NCBI GenBank assembly: GCA_036489565.1
Contig: DASXFN010000016.1
Location: forward strand, 12,898-76,897
Source: JAICKN01 sp036489565
GTDB lineage: Bacteria; Acidobacteriota; Terriglobia; Terriglobales; Acidobacteriaceae
Direction of reading: 5' to 3'
Length of the DNA: 64,000 bases
Shown: piece by piece, positions 15,481 through 24,189 of the stretch
Layout: the number at the start of each line of letters is the position of its first letter
How positions within the stretch are numbered: position 1 is the stretch's first letter
The notes under the pieces: generated by a model
What the model was told of the DNA's origin: nothing
What the model saw: the letters and a program-made list of their open reading frames with translations, nothing else
The model's database searches: none
Translations under genes and position numbers: made by a program

Positions 15481-16047
15481 ATGCGCGAGCTAATTATTCT
15501 AAATCGCGATTGCGACGCTATTGAGATTCCGAGCGGAACTAAGCGTGTTCTTCCCCACCTTACGAAAGTCAGCATTTCACAATTTCTGGGAAGCAGTTAC
15601 ACCGTGATTGCCGACATGGGTTATATGTGCCGGATTGACGCGAAAGATGCGGATGCTCTCGGCCTTACTCCTCCAGAAGAAAAAGAAACCGTTGGCCAGG
15701 TTTTCAGTGAGCAGATGGTTTGGGATGAACTGAAGACAGTTTTTGATCCGGAAATTCCCGTCAATATCGTTGACCTTGGGCTGATCTACGCCTGCGACAT
15801 TACCTCGCTCGAGCAGGGCGGTAAAAAAATCGATGTAAAGATGTCCCTCACAGCCCCAGGCTGCGGCATGGCAAGTGTTTTGAAAGCGGATGTGGAAACC
15901 AAACTCTCGCGGATTCCCGAAGTCAAAGAAGTAGCTGTCGAAGTAGTTTTTGAACCGCCATGGAACGCAGGCCGCATGTCGGAAGCCGCGAAGCTGCAGT
16001 TAGGTTTTGATCTCGACTACGGCACCACGCCCGGCGTAGCCGGATAA
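15481..16047 (+). CDS. sufT: SufT, DUF59-domain Fe-S maturation factor
   Basis: A 188-residue SufT-type protein. An N-terminal region of about 75 residues (CDAIEIPSGTKRVLPHLTKV, FLGSSYTVIADMGYMCRID) is joined to a C-terminal DUF59/MIP18 domain. That domain has FDPEIPVNIVDLGLIY (about 88-103) and the reactive cysteine C128 in LTAPGCGMAS. SufT proteins assist Fe-S protein maturation. ATG 15481 is preferred to an in-frame ATG at 15424 that would overlap sufU, because the protein then begins at the family's usual point. Last gene of the operon. Confidence 0.92.
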   Translation: MRELIILNRDCDAIEIPSGTKRVLPHLTKVSISQFLGSSYTVIADMGYMCRIDAKDADALGLTPPEEKETVGQVFSEQMVWDELKTVFDPEIPVNIVDLGLIYACDITSLEQGGKKIDVKMSLTAPGCGMASVLKADVETKLSRIPEVKEVAVEVVFEPPWNAGRMSEAAKLQLGFDLDYGTTPGVAG

Positions 16048-16056
16048 CGCTGGGAT

Positions 16057-17004
16057 TCACGCCGCCTTGCGCTCTCCGGCGGCTTTGGCTTCAGGATGAC
16101 CTTGTTCCGCTGCTGCTTGTTCGATTTCCGCGTTAATTTTTCCGCCAAGTAAAAACGCAAATCCCGTGACATAAAGCCATACCAACAGCGCGATTACCGC
16201 GCCCAGCGAACCGTAGGTTCTTCCATAAGAATTGAAATAATGCAAATACGCGCGGAATCCGAGCGACGCCGCCAGCCACAACACCACTCCGAGAAGCGAT
16301 CCGGGAGTGATCCAGTACCAGTGCTGTTCCTTGAGGTCAGGTCCATAAAAGTAGATCATGGAAAAAGAAATGACTACAAAGAACAGGGCCACGGGATATT
16401 GGAAAATATGCCATGCCGTAACCAGTTGTGGGCCAAAGCGAATGTTTTGACCTATAAATCCAGCAACGCCGTTCCCGACCAATACCAGGACCAGGGCCGA
16501 GACAGTCAATATGGAAATCGCGATGGTAAGAATCAGGGCGATAAAGCGTACTTTGATCCACGACCGGTGTTCGTGAATGGCGTAGGCGCTATTGAGCGCG
16601 GAAATGATGGACGACACGCCGCCAGAAGCAAACCACAGCGCGGAAACAATTCCAAAAGTGATTTTTCCGCCGCTTGAATTTCGCACGATCTCCTGGATTG
16701 TGCTGTTCACCAGATGAAAAGAAGGCGCCGGAAGAACCTTGGAGAGGTAGAGGAAGAGGCTGGCGCGCATTTCGGTGCCGCGCGCCGCCGACAAACCGAA
16801 TAGGGAAACCAGAAACATCAGCAGGGGAAAGATGGCGAGAATAAAATTAAAGGCAAGTCCGGATGCCTGGCTCGAGATGTCGCCTTCAATGATCTCTTTC
16901 CATGCTCCGCGCGCAATTTGTCCTAAGCTCAAGCCACCTAAGTGCCAGATGGATGCCACCTGCTCTCGCGTGCTTAGCCTGGATATAGTCATCGATTCCT
17001 GCAA
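16057..17004 (-). CDS. YihY/BrkB-type inner-membrane protein
   Basis: A 315-residue membrane protein with about six hydrophobic segments, of the YihY (formerly RNase BN/BrkB) family. Typical pieces are DISSQASGLAFNFILAIFPL near the start, WFASGGVSSIISALNSAY, YFYGPDL and the C-terminal GSLGAVIALLVWLYVTGFAF. Its function is not settled; the older ribonuclease label is wrong for this family. The C-terminus ends in an Ala/Glu/Lys-rich cytoplasmic tail. It is convergent with sufT, leaving nine bases between stops. Confidence 0.9.
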   Translation of the reverse strand: MQESMTISRLSTREQVASIWHLGGLSLGQIARGAWKEIIEGDISSQASGLAFNFILAIFPLLMFLVSLFGLSAARGTEMRASLFLYLSKVLPAPSFHLVNSTIQEIVRNSSGGKITFGIVSALWFASGGVSSIISALNSAYAIHEHRSWIKVRFIALILTIAISILTVSALVLVLVGNGVAGFIGQNIRFGPQLVTAWHIFQYPVALFFVVISFSMIYFYGPDLKEQHWYWITPGSLLGVVLWLAASLGFRAYLHYFNSYGRTYGSLGAVIALLVWLYVTGFAFLLGGKINAEIEQAAAEQGHPEAKAAGERKAA

Positions 17005-17058
17005 AAGCAGACTCCGGCGTAATTTTAGATTCGGAGTGGGGGTGGGGGTTGTATTGAC

Positions 17059-20000
17059 TTAGCCGGAGGCGGCTTCGCCACTTAGTGCGATGGACTGAGA
17101 AAGATGCGTGGAAATTTGCGGGAGTGAAATTTCAGCGTCTTGCTGAGGGACCCCATCCCGGAAAGCGACATATTTCCCTGAAATGGCCGGAATACGCTCT
17201 CCGGGTACCAGGATTCCGACCAGATTCAGCGGATCAGCGGCGGAGATGGTAATCAGCTCACCGGTTGCTGGCATTTTGCGCGCGGCGCGCAGAGATTCCA
17301 CTGCAACAGGCAAGGCAAATTGTTCGCCAAGGAAGCCATTCACAAAGCGGCCTCCGCGAATTTCTCCGCGGTCTTCCAATCGCCGAAACGCGATTTGCAA
17401 TTCGCGCCATTTGGGAAGATTACTCTCTCGCGCCAGCACATCGCGAAAAACGACGCCGTAACGCTTAAGCAGCATCCAGCATGCAGCTTCGACTGCCCGA
17501 TTGCGGTCAGGTTCAGGGTCGGCGTGGAGGATTGCCCATCGTCCGGCGGCGTGACGAGGTCTCGCGGTCTTGCCTGATCCATGGCCGGAGCGGCGTTTAG
17601 GATCAATCAGAGAACGAAGATTGTCGAAACCATCCGCCGTTACTACGCCTGCGGCCACCAGCTCCCATAGCGCCGTCTCCACTTCTGCTTTGAGCTTTTC
17701 CGTGGCGCGAACGATGTCGGCGAAGAAGGAGGCTCCGCGTTGCTTCAGGAATTCCAGAACCCCCCGAGCGCCTTCACTCAATCCGCGGGATCCGGGCTTG
17801 TCCATATCCGGCTGATGAGGTGATGGCGACATCCATGCCGATTCTTCACGCACGAAAAATGTGATGGGTGCAACGCTGGTGGGAATCACGCGGCGCTTTC
17901 CGGCGGCGGAATCTTCCAGAGTGGCGGGATGCGGAGAGAGTCTTCCCCAACCAACCGCGCCGGTAAGGCAAAGCTGGTCCAAAGTTTTGGAATCATAATT
18001 TGCAATGCGCGTGCCAAGCACGTGCCGCTCCCAGGCGTTCGCGGGAACTTCAAATCCCTGGAGCTGCTTGAGGATGTCGAGTGTGCCGCGCTCCCCTTGC
18101 AATTGCGCTCCCGGAGCAATGTGCTGCCAGCGCAGCAGCCAACGCATGAATTGCGCGGCGGTCACAGGTTCGATCTGCTTGCGCAGCGTGGCAACCGTAA
18201 GCCGATGAATGCGGGCCAGCAGACGTCGCTCGCACCATTCAGTGGCTTCGATTTTCGGATCGGTAAATTTCCCGCGGAGAATGGCCCCGCTGGCTTCCAT
18301 TCGCAACAATGCTTTTTCAACGTCTGAAGAGGGAAGTCCCAGCAAACCGCCCATCTGTTCGGCGGTAATGGGTCCCAAGTGTGTCATCCATCCAGTGACG
18401 AGAGCGAGTAATGCATCATCGCGGTTTGCGATGGAGGCGCGGGCCTCCCCGCCCGTGTGTACTTCTGGAATGTTCGCTTCAAATTCCGCATTCGCGAATA
18501 ATATCCTGAACGTCTCGGCACGCTCCGCTGCAACCCAGTAGATGCGATCGTTGACAGTCGCTTTCGTGACGCGGTTCTGTTGCGCGAGTCTTTCGTAGTG
18601 CATTCCCCAGTTAAGTAATGGGTTGCGCTGTATGGGTGGGACGCCCGCGCCTACAGCGAACGTAAGCTTCTCTGGTAAGGCGACTAGGGTATGCAATACG
18701 TCGTGGAGTTCGTCGGCGTCGCGCACATCCGGCCACGCTTCTTCCCTGACTTGCTCGATTGCAGCCGAATCAAGTTTGCCGACCTCTTCCAGCACCGACT
18801 CCGGGAGAATGCGGCGCATTTCCACGGCCCGGGCGCGGCGTTCTTCTAAGGGCGCGTCGTCAAGGTAAGCGTAGGGATTGGCATTTAGGATTTCATGCGA
18901 GAACTGCGAAGGCACGGGCGTATCCACGGCGATGCAGCGAATGCTGCCGTCTTCCATTCGCCGCAACAATTCTTTCAAGCCCTCGATGTCCATCGCCTCG
19001 GTGAGGACATCTTTCATGACTTCATCCACCAGAGGATGGTCGGGAATCTTGATGTCGCCTTCGATATTTTCCTGACAGGCGGCAACATCGGGAAACACGG
19101 AAGCCAGCAGATCGTCAGAGCGCATGCGCTGAATCTGCGGAGGGACTTTCTTGCCACCCTGAAAGCGGAGTAAAGCCAGAGCGCGGTTCGCGTCCCAGCG
19201 CCAGCGCGTGCCAAAAATGGGAGATGCAAGCGCGGCCTGCTCCAAAATAGGCTGCACCGTGTCCGCGTTCAGGAAATGGAAAACGTCGGCTAGAGGGAAG
19301 CTGTGCTGTTCGGCGAGGGCGATGTTCAATCCATTGTCGGTGGCCGCCGCCTGCAATTCAAAGTTGAAGCTGCGGCAGAAACGCTTGCGCAGCGAAAGTC
19401 CCCAGGCTTTGTTGACGCGGCCGCCGAAGGGCGCATGAATCACCAGTTGCATGCCACCGCCTTCGTCAAAAAACCGTTCCGCGATAATTGTCTGTTGCGT
19501 TGGGACCGCGCCCAGCACGGCGCGTCCCTGCAAAACGTAATCAACCGCTTGTTCCGCGCCGGAGCCATCGAGACCGCACTGATCCTGCAGCCACGCAACG
19601 GTTTCCATGACTTCCGGCAGATTTCGGGAGCCGGGCGTAGCCATCACATTCGGCAGGCGGTCGCTGATTTCCTGTCGCAAGCCAGCGATGTGCGCGGAAA
19701 GCTCCTGCGTTCTCGCAGGTGCCTCGCCCAACCAGAAGGGGACCGTGGGCGGAGCGCCATGCGCATCTTCTACGATCACTCGGCCGGATTTGCCTTCTAT
19801 GCGGCGAATCCGCCACGACGCATTACCCAGGAGCACAATGTCATCGCGATTGCTTTCCACCGCGAAATCTTCGTCCAGCGTGCCGACTACAGTTCCTTCA
19901 GGCTCGGCGACGACAGTGAAAAGGGCTGTCTCGGGAATGGCACCGCCGCTCGTGATGGCAGCCAAGCGCGCTCCACGGCGAGGACGCAGTTTTTTGTTTA

Positions 20001-21444
20001 CGCGGTCATGATGAATGTAGGCGCCATAACGGCCGCGGCGGGAGGCAATTCCCTCGGAGAGCATTTCAAGAATGGCTTCGTAAGACTGCAGTGAAAGATT
20101 GCGATACGGATAAGCGCGCCGCACTAGCGCGAACATATCATCCTCGTCCCACTCTTCAGAGGCGCAGGTGGCAACGATCTGTTGAGCGAGAATGTCGAGT
20201 GGGGCCTCAGGAATGATGAGGCGGTCCAGATCTCCTTCACGGATCGCACGGACCAGGGATGCACACTCAAGCAGATCGTCACGAGTGGTGGCGAAGAAAC
20301 GCCCTTTCGGCACGGCCCCGCGCCAGTGACCTGAACGGCCTACGCGTTGCAGCGCCACGGCAATCGCACGCGGAGAGCTGATCTGCACGACAAGATCCAC
20401 GGTGCCGATATCAATTCCTAGTTCGAGCGAAGCTGTAGCCACTAAAACTTTGATCTCACCATTTTTCAACTTATTTTCTGCCGTCAGGCGCAACTTGCGG
20501 GAAAGGCTGCCGTGGTGCGCAGCGACGTTGTCTTCCCCTAACCTTTCGGCAAGATTATGGGCAACACGCTCCACCAGTCGCCGCGTGTTCACGAACAGAA
20601 GGGTAGAACGATTCTGCTCGACCAGTTGCACCAACCGGTCGTAAATTTCGTCCCACATTTCATTCGTGGTAATCGGGCCGAGTTCGCTGGAGGGAACTTC
20701 GACTGCCAGATCGAGCGTTCGCTTGTGGCCGATATTCACAATCACTGGATCTGGACGTGGTTTTTCCGCACGGCCATTGCCTGTAAGAAAGTGTGCGACT
20801 TCTTCGATGGGCTTCTGCGTGGCGGAAAGGCCGATACGCACCGGAACCCGGTGAGTAAGCGCTTCGAGTCTTTCTAAAGAAAGTGTCAGGTGTGCGCCGC
20901 GCTTGTCATCGGCCACCGCGTGGATTTCATCCACGATCACGGTTTCCACGTCACGAAGAATAGCCCGGCTCTTTTCCGCCGTTAGCAAGATATAGAGCGA
21001 CTCCGGAGTCGTAACCAGAATATGCGGAGGGCATTTCAGCATTGCCCGACGGTCTGCGGCCAATGTATCGCCGGTGCGAACGGCGGTGCGAATTTTAGGC
21101 ATCAAAAAGCCGCGTTGACCCGCCATCTGCAGGATTTCTCCCAGGGGGCCCTCTAGATTTTTTTGAATGTCATTGCCCAGTGCTTTGAGCGGAGAGATGT
21201 AAAGCACTTCCGTGCGGTCGCTCAGATCGCCGGCCAACGCTTTTCTCACCAGACGGTCAATGCAAGCCAGGAACGCGGCCAGCGTCTTTCCGGAGCCCGT
21301 AGGGGCCGAGATCAGCGTCGTTCGTCCCGCCAGAATGTGTGGCCACCCCTGCTCCTGTGGCTCGGTCGGTGTGCCGAACTTGCTGACAAACCACTCCTGC
21401 ACCAATGGATGGGCCCATGCGAGAGAGGAGGGTATAGAGGACAT
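17059..21444 (-). CDS. lhr: Lhr-type large DEAD/DEAH helicase
   Basis: A 1461-residue superfamily 2 helicase. The core shows Walker A SAPTGSGKT at 46-54, SPLKALGNDI, the DEIH box at 172-175 (VDEIHAVADDKRG), motif III-like IGLSATQKP, and motifs V-VI ATASLELGIDIGTVDLVVQI and QRVGRSGH. After the winged-helix and Lhr-specific domain comes a long C-terminal extension of about 600 residues, as in bacterial Lhr-extended proteins (E. coli Lhr is about 1540 residues). Lhr proteins unwind RNA-DNA hybrids and are linked to DNA repair. Monocistronic, divergent from the PIN toxin-antitoxin pair. Confidence 0.94.
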   Translation of the reverse strand: MSSIPSSLAWAHPLVQEWFVSKFGTPTEPQEQGWPHILAGRTTLISAPTGSGKTLAAFLACIDRLVRKALAGDLSDRTEVLYISPLKALGNDIQKNLEGPLGEILQMAGQRGFLMPKIRTAVRTGDTLAADRRAMLKCPPHILVTTPESLYILLTAEKSRAILRDVETVIVDEIHAVADDKRGAHLTLSLERLEALTHRVPVRIGLSATQKPIEEVAHFLTGNGRAEKPRPDPVIVNIGHKRTLDLAVEVPSSELGPITTNEMWDEIYDRLVQLVEQNRSTLLFVNTRRLVERVAHNLAERLGEDNVAAHHGSLSRKLRLTAENKLKNGEIKVLVATASLELGIDIGTVDLVVQISSPRAIAVALQRVGRSGHWRGAVPKGRFFATTRDDLLECASLVRAIREGDLDRLIIPEAPLDILAQQIVATCASEEWDEDDMFALVRRAYPYRNLSLQSYEAILEMLSEGIASRRGRYGAYIHHDRVNKKLRPRRGARLAAITSGGAIPETALFTVVAEPEGTVVGTLDEDFAVESNRDDIVLLGNASWRIRRIEGKSGRVIVEDAHGAPPTVPFWLGEAPARTQELSAHIAGLRQEISDRLPNVMATPGSRNLPEVMETVAWLQDQCGLDGSGAEQAVDYVLQGRAVLGAVPTQQTIIAERFFDEGGGMQLVIHAPFGGRVNKAWGLSLRKRFCRSFNFELQAAATDNGLNIALAEQHSFPLADVFHFLNADTVQPILEQAALASPIFGTRWRWDANRALALLRFQGGKKVPPQIQRMRSDDLLASVFPDVAACQENIEGDIKIPDHPLVDEVMKDVLTEAMDIEGLKELLRRMEDGSIRCIAVDTPVPSQFSHEILNANPYAYLDDAPLEERRARAVEMRRILPESVLEEVGKLDSAAIEQVREEAWPDVRDADELHDVLHTLVALPEKLTFAVGAGVPPIQRNPLLNWGMHYERLAQQNRVTKATVNDRIYWVAAERAETFRILFANAEFEANIPEVHTGGEARASIANRDDALLALVTGWMTHLGPITAEQMGGLLGLPSSDVEKALLRMEASGAILRGKFTDPKIEATEWCERRLLARIHRLTVATLRKQIEPVTAAQFMRWLLRWQHIAPGAQLQGERGTLDILKQLQGFEVPANAWERHVLGTRIANYDSKTLDQLCLTGAVGWGRLSPHPATLEDSAAGKRRVIPTSVAPITFFVREESAWMSPSPHQPDMDKPGSRGLSEGARGVLEFLKQRGASFFADIVRATEKLKAEVETALWELVAAGVVTADGFDNLRSLIDPKRRSGHGSGKTARPRHAAGRWAILHADPEPDRNRAVEAACWMLLKRYGVVFRDVLARESNLPKWRELQIAFRRLEDRGEIRGGRFVNGFLGEQFALPVAVESLRAARKMPATGELITISAADPLNLVGILVPGERIPAISGKYVAFRDGVPQQDAEISLPQISTHLSQSIALSGEAASG

Positions 21445-21511
21445 GGAAAGGATATTTTACCATGCTGTATTTCGTAAAATGTTCGCCTCTGGCACTAGAC
21501 TATACAGACTA

Positions 21512-21540
21512 TTGACCGATAATAATTTGATGAATAATAA
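21512..21540 (+). promoter_or_regulatory. Sigma-70-type promoter of the PIN toxin-antitoxin pair
   Basis: TTGACC (21512-21517), a 17-base spacer and TAATAA (21535-21540), 28 bases before the antitoxin ATG. Confidence 0.6.
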
Positions 21541-21548
21541 TATGATGA
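21519..21548 (+). repeat. Tandem 15-bp repeat over the toxin-antitoxin promoter
   Basis: ATAATAATTTGATGA (21519-21533) is followed directly by ATAATAATATGATGA (21534-21548), with one mismatch. The repeat covers the spacer and -10 of the promoter, where an autorepressing antitoxin would be expected to bind. Confidence 0.55.
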
Positions 21549-21567
21549 GTAATTTAAAGGAGTGCTG

Positions 21568-21948
21568 ATGGCCAGCCAAAGGGTTTCCGGTCTTACCAGA
21601 AAAGACATCATTTCGACTGCCCATCAGTTTCAGTGGAGACGTCAGATGCCCAAGTGGACTGTGATCGTGGATGGCCGTGAATTGCCAGCTCGGCCCCTCG
21701 TGTTGCAAGCGGCAAGAGTCCCGCCGAATGACCCGACGAATTCACACCAGGCCGTCGCGATTCTGTCAAATTGGGGCTTCGATGTCCGATATGAGGGCAA
21801 ACCGGTGCAAAACGTAAATCAAAATCCAGACGAGCAAGCAGTTTTGTTGGAGCTTATTGATAGTCTTTGCGGTTGTTGCAAAGGCGGCGGCTTGATGGAA
21901 GACAGAGAACGTGAGCACCGGATTGAAAAGGATCGATGGCCGCACTAA
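21568..21948 (+). CDS. Putative antitoxin of an unusual type, partner of the PIN toxin
   Basis: A 126-residue protein starting MASQRVSGLTRKDIISTAHQ. The start is ATG 21568 with AAAGGAG five bases upstream. It does not look like VapB of the AbrB, RHH or MetJ type. The middle reads WTVIVDGRELPARPLVL, then PTNSHQAVAILSNWGFDVRY. This WxVxxxGRExPxxPL...T-HxA---L--xGF pattern recalls a small domain found beside restriction-type proteins and regulators, which I cannot name with certainty. The C-terminus has CGCC and ends with a charged helix (MEDREREHRIEKDRWPH). It overlaps the toxin by 13 bases and lies behind a tandem-repeat promoter, hence the antitoxin call. Confidence 0.6.
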   Translation: MASQRVSGLTRKDIISTAHQFQWRRQMPKWTVIVDGRELPARPLVLQAARVPPNDPTNSHQAVAILSNWGFDVRYEGKPVQNVNQNPDEQAVLLELIDSLCGCCKGGGLMEDREREHRIEKDRWPH

Positions 21949-22352
21949 GAAACTACGTGCTCGACGCCAATGCGCTGATTGATTTTCTCGGAGACGGGCC
22001 GGGGGGCGTCCGAATGAAGCATCTATTTGCCGATGCCGTGCGTGACCGGAATCCACTTCTAATGTCTGTCATCAATTGGGGAGAGGTTCTCTACCATCTC
22101 TGGCAGCGGTACGGCGAAGAATCCGCACGACAAACGATAAGTGGGATTGAACGCTTGCCCATTGAACTGGTGGATGTTGATCTACCTCTTGTAATGCAGG
22201 CTGCGGGAATCAAGGCCCATCACAAAATTCCCTATGTGGATTGCATCGCTGGAGCCTTGGCTCTTACACGGAAAGCGATCCTGGTCACCTCCGACCGTGA
22301 TTTTGAAAAGTTAGGGCGTCGCATTCAGGTTTTGTGGCTCGCGCGTCCCTGA
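21936..22352 (+). CDS. PIN-domain toxin, VapC-like
   Basis: A 138-residue PIN-domain ribonuclease. The acidic residues are YVLDANALIDF (first Asp), INWGEVLYHL (Glu), PYVDCIAGALALT (Asp) and LVTSDRDFEKLG (last Asp), the usual metal-binding quartet. VapC toxins cleave tRNA or rRNA and are held by a cognate antitoxin. The start overlaps the preceding gene by 13 bases. Length is normal for VapC. Confidence 0.88.
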   Translation: MAALRNYVLDANALIDFLGDGPGGVRMKHLFADAVRDRNPLLMSVINWGEVLYHLWQRYGEESARQTISGIERLPIELVDVDLPLVMQAAGIKAHHKIPYVDCIAGALALTRKAILVTSDRDFEKLGRRIQVLWLARP

Positions 22353-22376
22353 AGCGCGAATGCTAAAATCTCCGCA

Positions 22377-23015
22377 ATGACCAAATCAAAATCTGCCATA
22401 GCCCGCGCAAAAAAAATCAAACTGCTGCTTTTCGATGTGGATGGCGTCCTCACGGACGGCAAGCTTTTCATCTTTCCCGCGCCAGCGGGAACGCAGCAGA
22501 GTGTATTGGAGCAATCCGCGAAGCACGGGGGCAGTGGCGGCTTCGGGTTGCACAGCCAGACATTGATTGAAGCGAAAGGCTTCCACGCGCATGACGGCAC
22601 AGCTATCTCGCTGGCGCGGGCGGCCGGGATCAAGACTGGACTGATAACCAAGCGCATTTCAGAAACCGTCGCGCTCCGCGCGCGCGATTTAAGGCTGGAA
22701 CACGTACACCAGGGAATTCAGGACAAGAAGACTGTCTTTGAGCAGATTCTGAAGCAGGAAGGGCTCTCCGCCAGCGAAGCGGCCTTTGTCGGCGACGACG
22801 TGATCGATTTGCCGGTCATGTGGAATTGCGGGTTTGCCATCGCCGTGGCCAATGCCCGGGCGGAGGTAAAGCGCGACGCACACTATGTGACGCCGAATTC
22901 AGGCGGGAACGGCGCACTCCGCGACGCAGTCGAATACATTTTGAAAGCGCAGGGAAAGTGGAAGCAGGCTGTGACCAGCTACATCGGAGAAAGAAGCAAG
23001 GACAGCGTGCAGTAA
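22377..23015 (+). CDS. kdsC: KdsC-like KDO-8-phosphate phosphatase (HAD IIIA)
   Basis: A 212-residue HAD phosphatase making Kdo for lipopolysaccharide. HAD motif I is LLFDVDGVLTDG, motif II/III GLITKRISETVALRAR, and motif IV VGDDVIDLPVM. The sequence FHAHDGTAISLARAAG is the KdsC substrate loop. It is longer than the usual 170-180 residues because about 25 residues (APAGTQQSV to GLHSQ) are inserted after the first motif, and there is a C-terminal extension; Acidobacteria KdsC proteins often carry such an insertion. kdsD lies about 6 kb away on the other strand. Confidence 0.88.
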   Translation: MTKSKSAIARAKKIKLLLFDVDGVLTDGKLFIFPAPAGTQQSVLEQSAKHGGSGGFGLHSQTLIEAKGFHAHDGTAISLARAAGIKTGLITKRISETVALRARDLRLEHVHQGIQDKKTVFEQILKQEGLSASEAAFVGDDVIDLPVMWNCGFAIAVANARAEVKRDAHYVTPNSGGNGALRDAVEYILKAQGKWKQAVTSYIGERSKDSVQ

Positions 23016-23087
23016 TTCCGGTGGCGCAAATCCGGAATACGTCCAAACCCGAGCAGAAATACGAAAATCCCTACCCGAAATATCACC

Positions 23088-23134
23088 CCCACCGGCTGTT
23101 TGCTTGGGGCGTGCTCGGGTCAACAGCCGGTGGG
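23088..23134. repeat. Perfect 13-bp inverted repeat
   Basis: CCCACCGGCTGTT (23088-23100) pairs fully with AACAGCCGGTGGG (23122-23134) around a 21-base loop, 73 bases after kdsC. No T-run follows immediately, so it is not a standard terminator, though it could act as a 3'-end hairpin. The rest of the 296-base gap (23135-23311) is A/T-rich with no gene I can support. Confidence 0.6.
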
Positions 23135-23311
23135 CTACCGTTTCTCCTTACTCACCCTGTTGTTTTCAGGAGCAATTATTTATATAGAAACACAAAATGC
23201 GAGAAAAGTTGTTTTTTAAATAATTCTTTTTTGGGGTCTTCAGAAAGATCATGGGACTTCCGGCTTTTGCCTGGCAGGCCCGTCTTTTGCATAATCGTTT
23301 GAATCTGGAGA

Positions 23312-24112
23312 TTAATTCGGCAAAGCGGCCGGGCGATTTGCCATCAATTCCGCAAAGCGTGGGTTTTTTCGCAGATTTGCGAATTCTTCATCTTTGTAAA
23401 CGGCGTTGATTTCCTTATAGCCGTTTTCCATAGCGCGCCGTAGACACAGTAGCGCCCGGTCCGAATCTCCGCTTTTGGCATACAATTTGGCCAAAACGTA
23501 CTGGAAACGGGCGCGGTCCTGGGGCGACGACATTTGTGCGGCTATGCCGAATCGCGAAGGTCGCAAGAATAAATCCGGATCGAGTTGCAAGGCGTGGCCG
23601 TAAGCTTCATTGGCCTGCGCCCATTTCTTTTCTGAGAAATAGACGGCACCCAAATTGCTATAAAAGGAAGCGTCATCCTCCAACTTAATGGCTTTCTTAT
23701 ATTCTTTTGCCGCGCCGCCGTATTTTCGTTCTTCATAACGTGCCGCGCCCAGATTATTGTGCGCGGCTGCCATTTTCGGATCTAGCTTTATCGCGCGTTG
23801 GAAATAGTGGACGCTTTCGCCAACGCGTTCACCCTGCAACTCCGACATACCGGCTTTGTTGTTGAGCTTGGCGGAATCAGGATCTTTTCGCAGCGCCGCC
23901 CGGTAAAAATCCAGCGCATCAAAAAATAACTTTTGTTCCCGAAGGCGGTCTCCCTGGCGTTCTAGTTCCTCCGCGGTCGCATTTGCCGAGGGAACAGTCA
24001 TAGGCTGGATGATAGGCGGCTTTACCTGCAAACGGTCAGTGGGACTCTCTTGGGCGTAAACAAGAGGAACTTGCAGAGCGAACGCCAGCGCCCAGACGGA
24101 TAGACGGGCCAT
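23312..24112 (-). CDS. Secreted TPR-repeat protein
   Basis: A 266-residue protein with signal peptide MARLSVWALAFALQVPLVYA. From about residue 48 on it has at least four tetratricopeptide repeats: AEELERQGDRLREQKLFFDA, KLNNKAGMSELQGERVGESV, AAHNNLGAARYEERKYGGAA and FYSNLGAVYFSEKKWAQANE. A last stretch reads YVLAKLYAKSGDSDRALLCL. TPR arrays bind protein partners; here they would be periplasmic. It lies 77 bases downstream of the class A PBP on the same strand, so it may act with cell-wall synthesis, but this is inference. Confidence 0.85.
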   Translation of the reverse strand: MARLSVWALAFALQVPLVYAQESPTDRLQVKPPIIQPMTVPSANATAEELERQGDRLREQKLFFDALDFYRAALRKDPDSAKLNNKAGMSELQGERVGESVHYFQRAIKLDPKMAAAHNNLGAARYEERKYGGAAKEYKKAIKLEDDASFYSNLGAVYFSEKKWAQANEAYGHALQLDPDLFLRPSRFGIAAQMSSPQDRARFQYVLAKLYAKSGDSDRALLCLRRAMENGYKEINAVYKDEEFANLRKNPRFAELMANRPAALPN

Positions 24113-24189
24113 AAATGCCTCCCGATAGCGGCTCGAGCATAGCCGCTGTCATCAATCCTATTCAAGCCCAAACTTCTCAATCTGGATGG

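Noticed and set aside
16061..16083. GCCGCC...GGCGGC hairpin as a suf operon terminator
   Set aside because: It lies inside the coding end of the YihY-type gene, has only six pairs and lacks a T-run; the alanine-rich codons explain it.
19303..20094. A 263-codon open frame on the plus strand
   Set aside because: It lies wholly opposite the Lhr helicase gene, with no ribosome-binding site and no recognisable domain. It is a shadow of GC-rich coding sequence.
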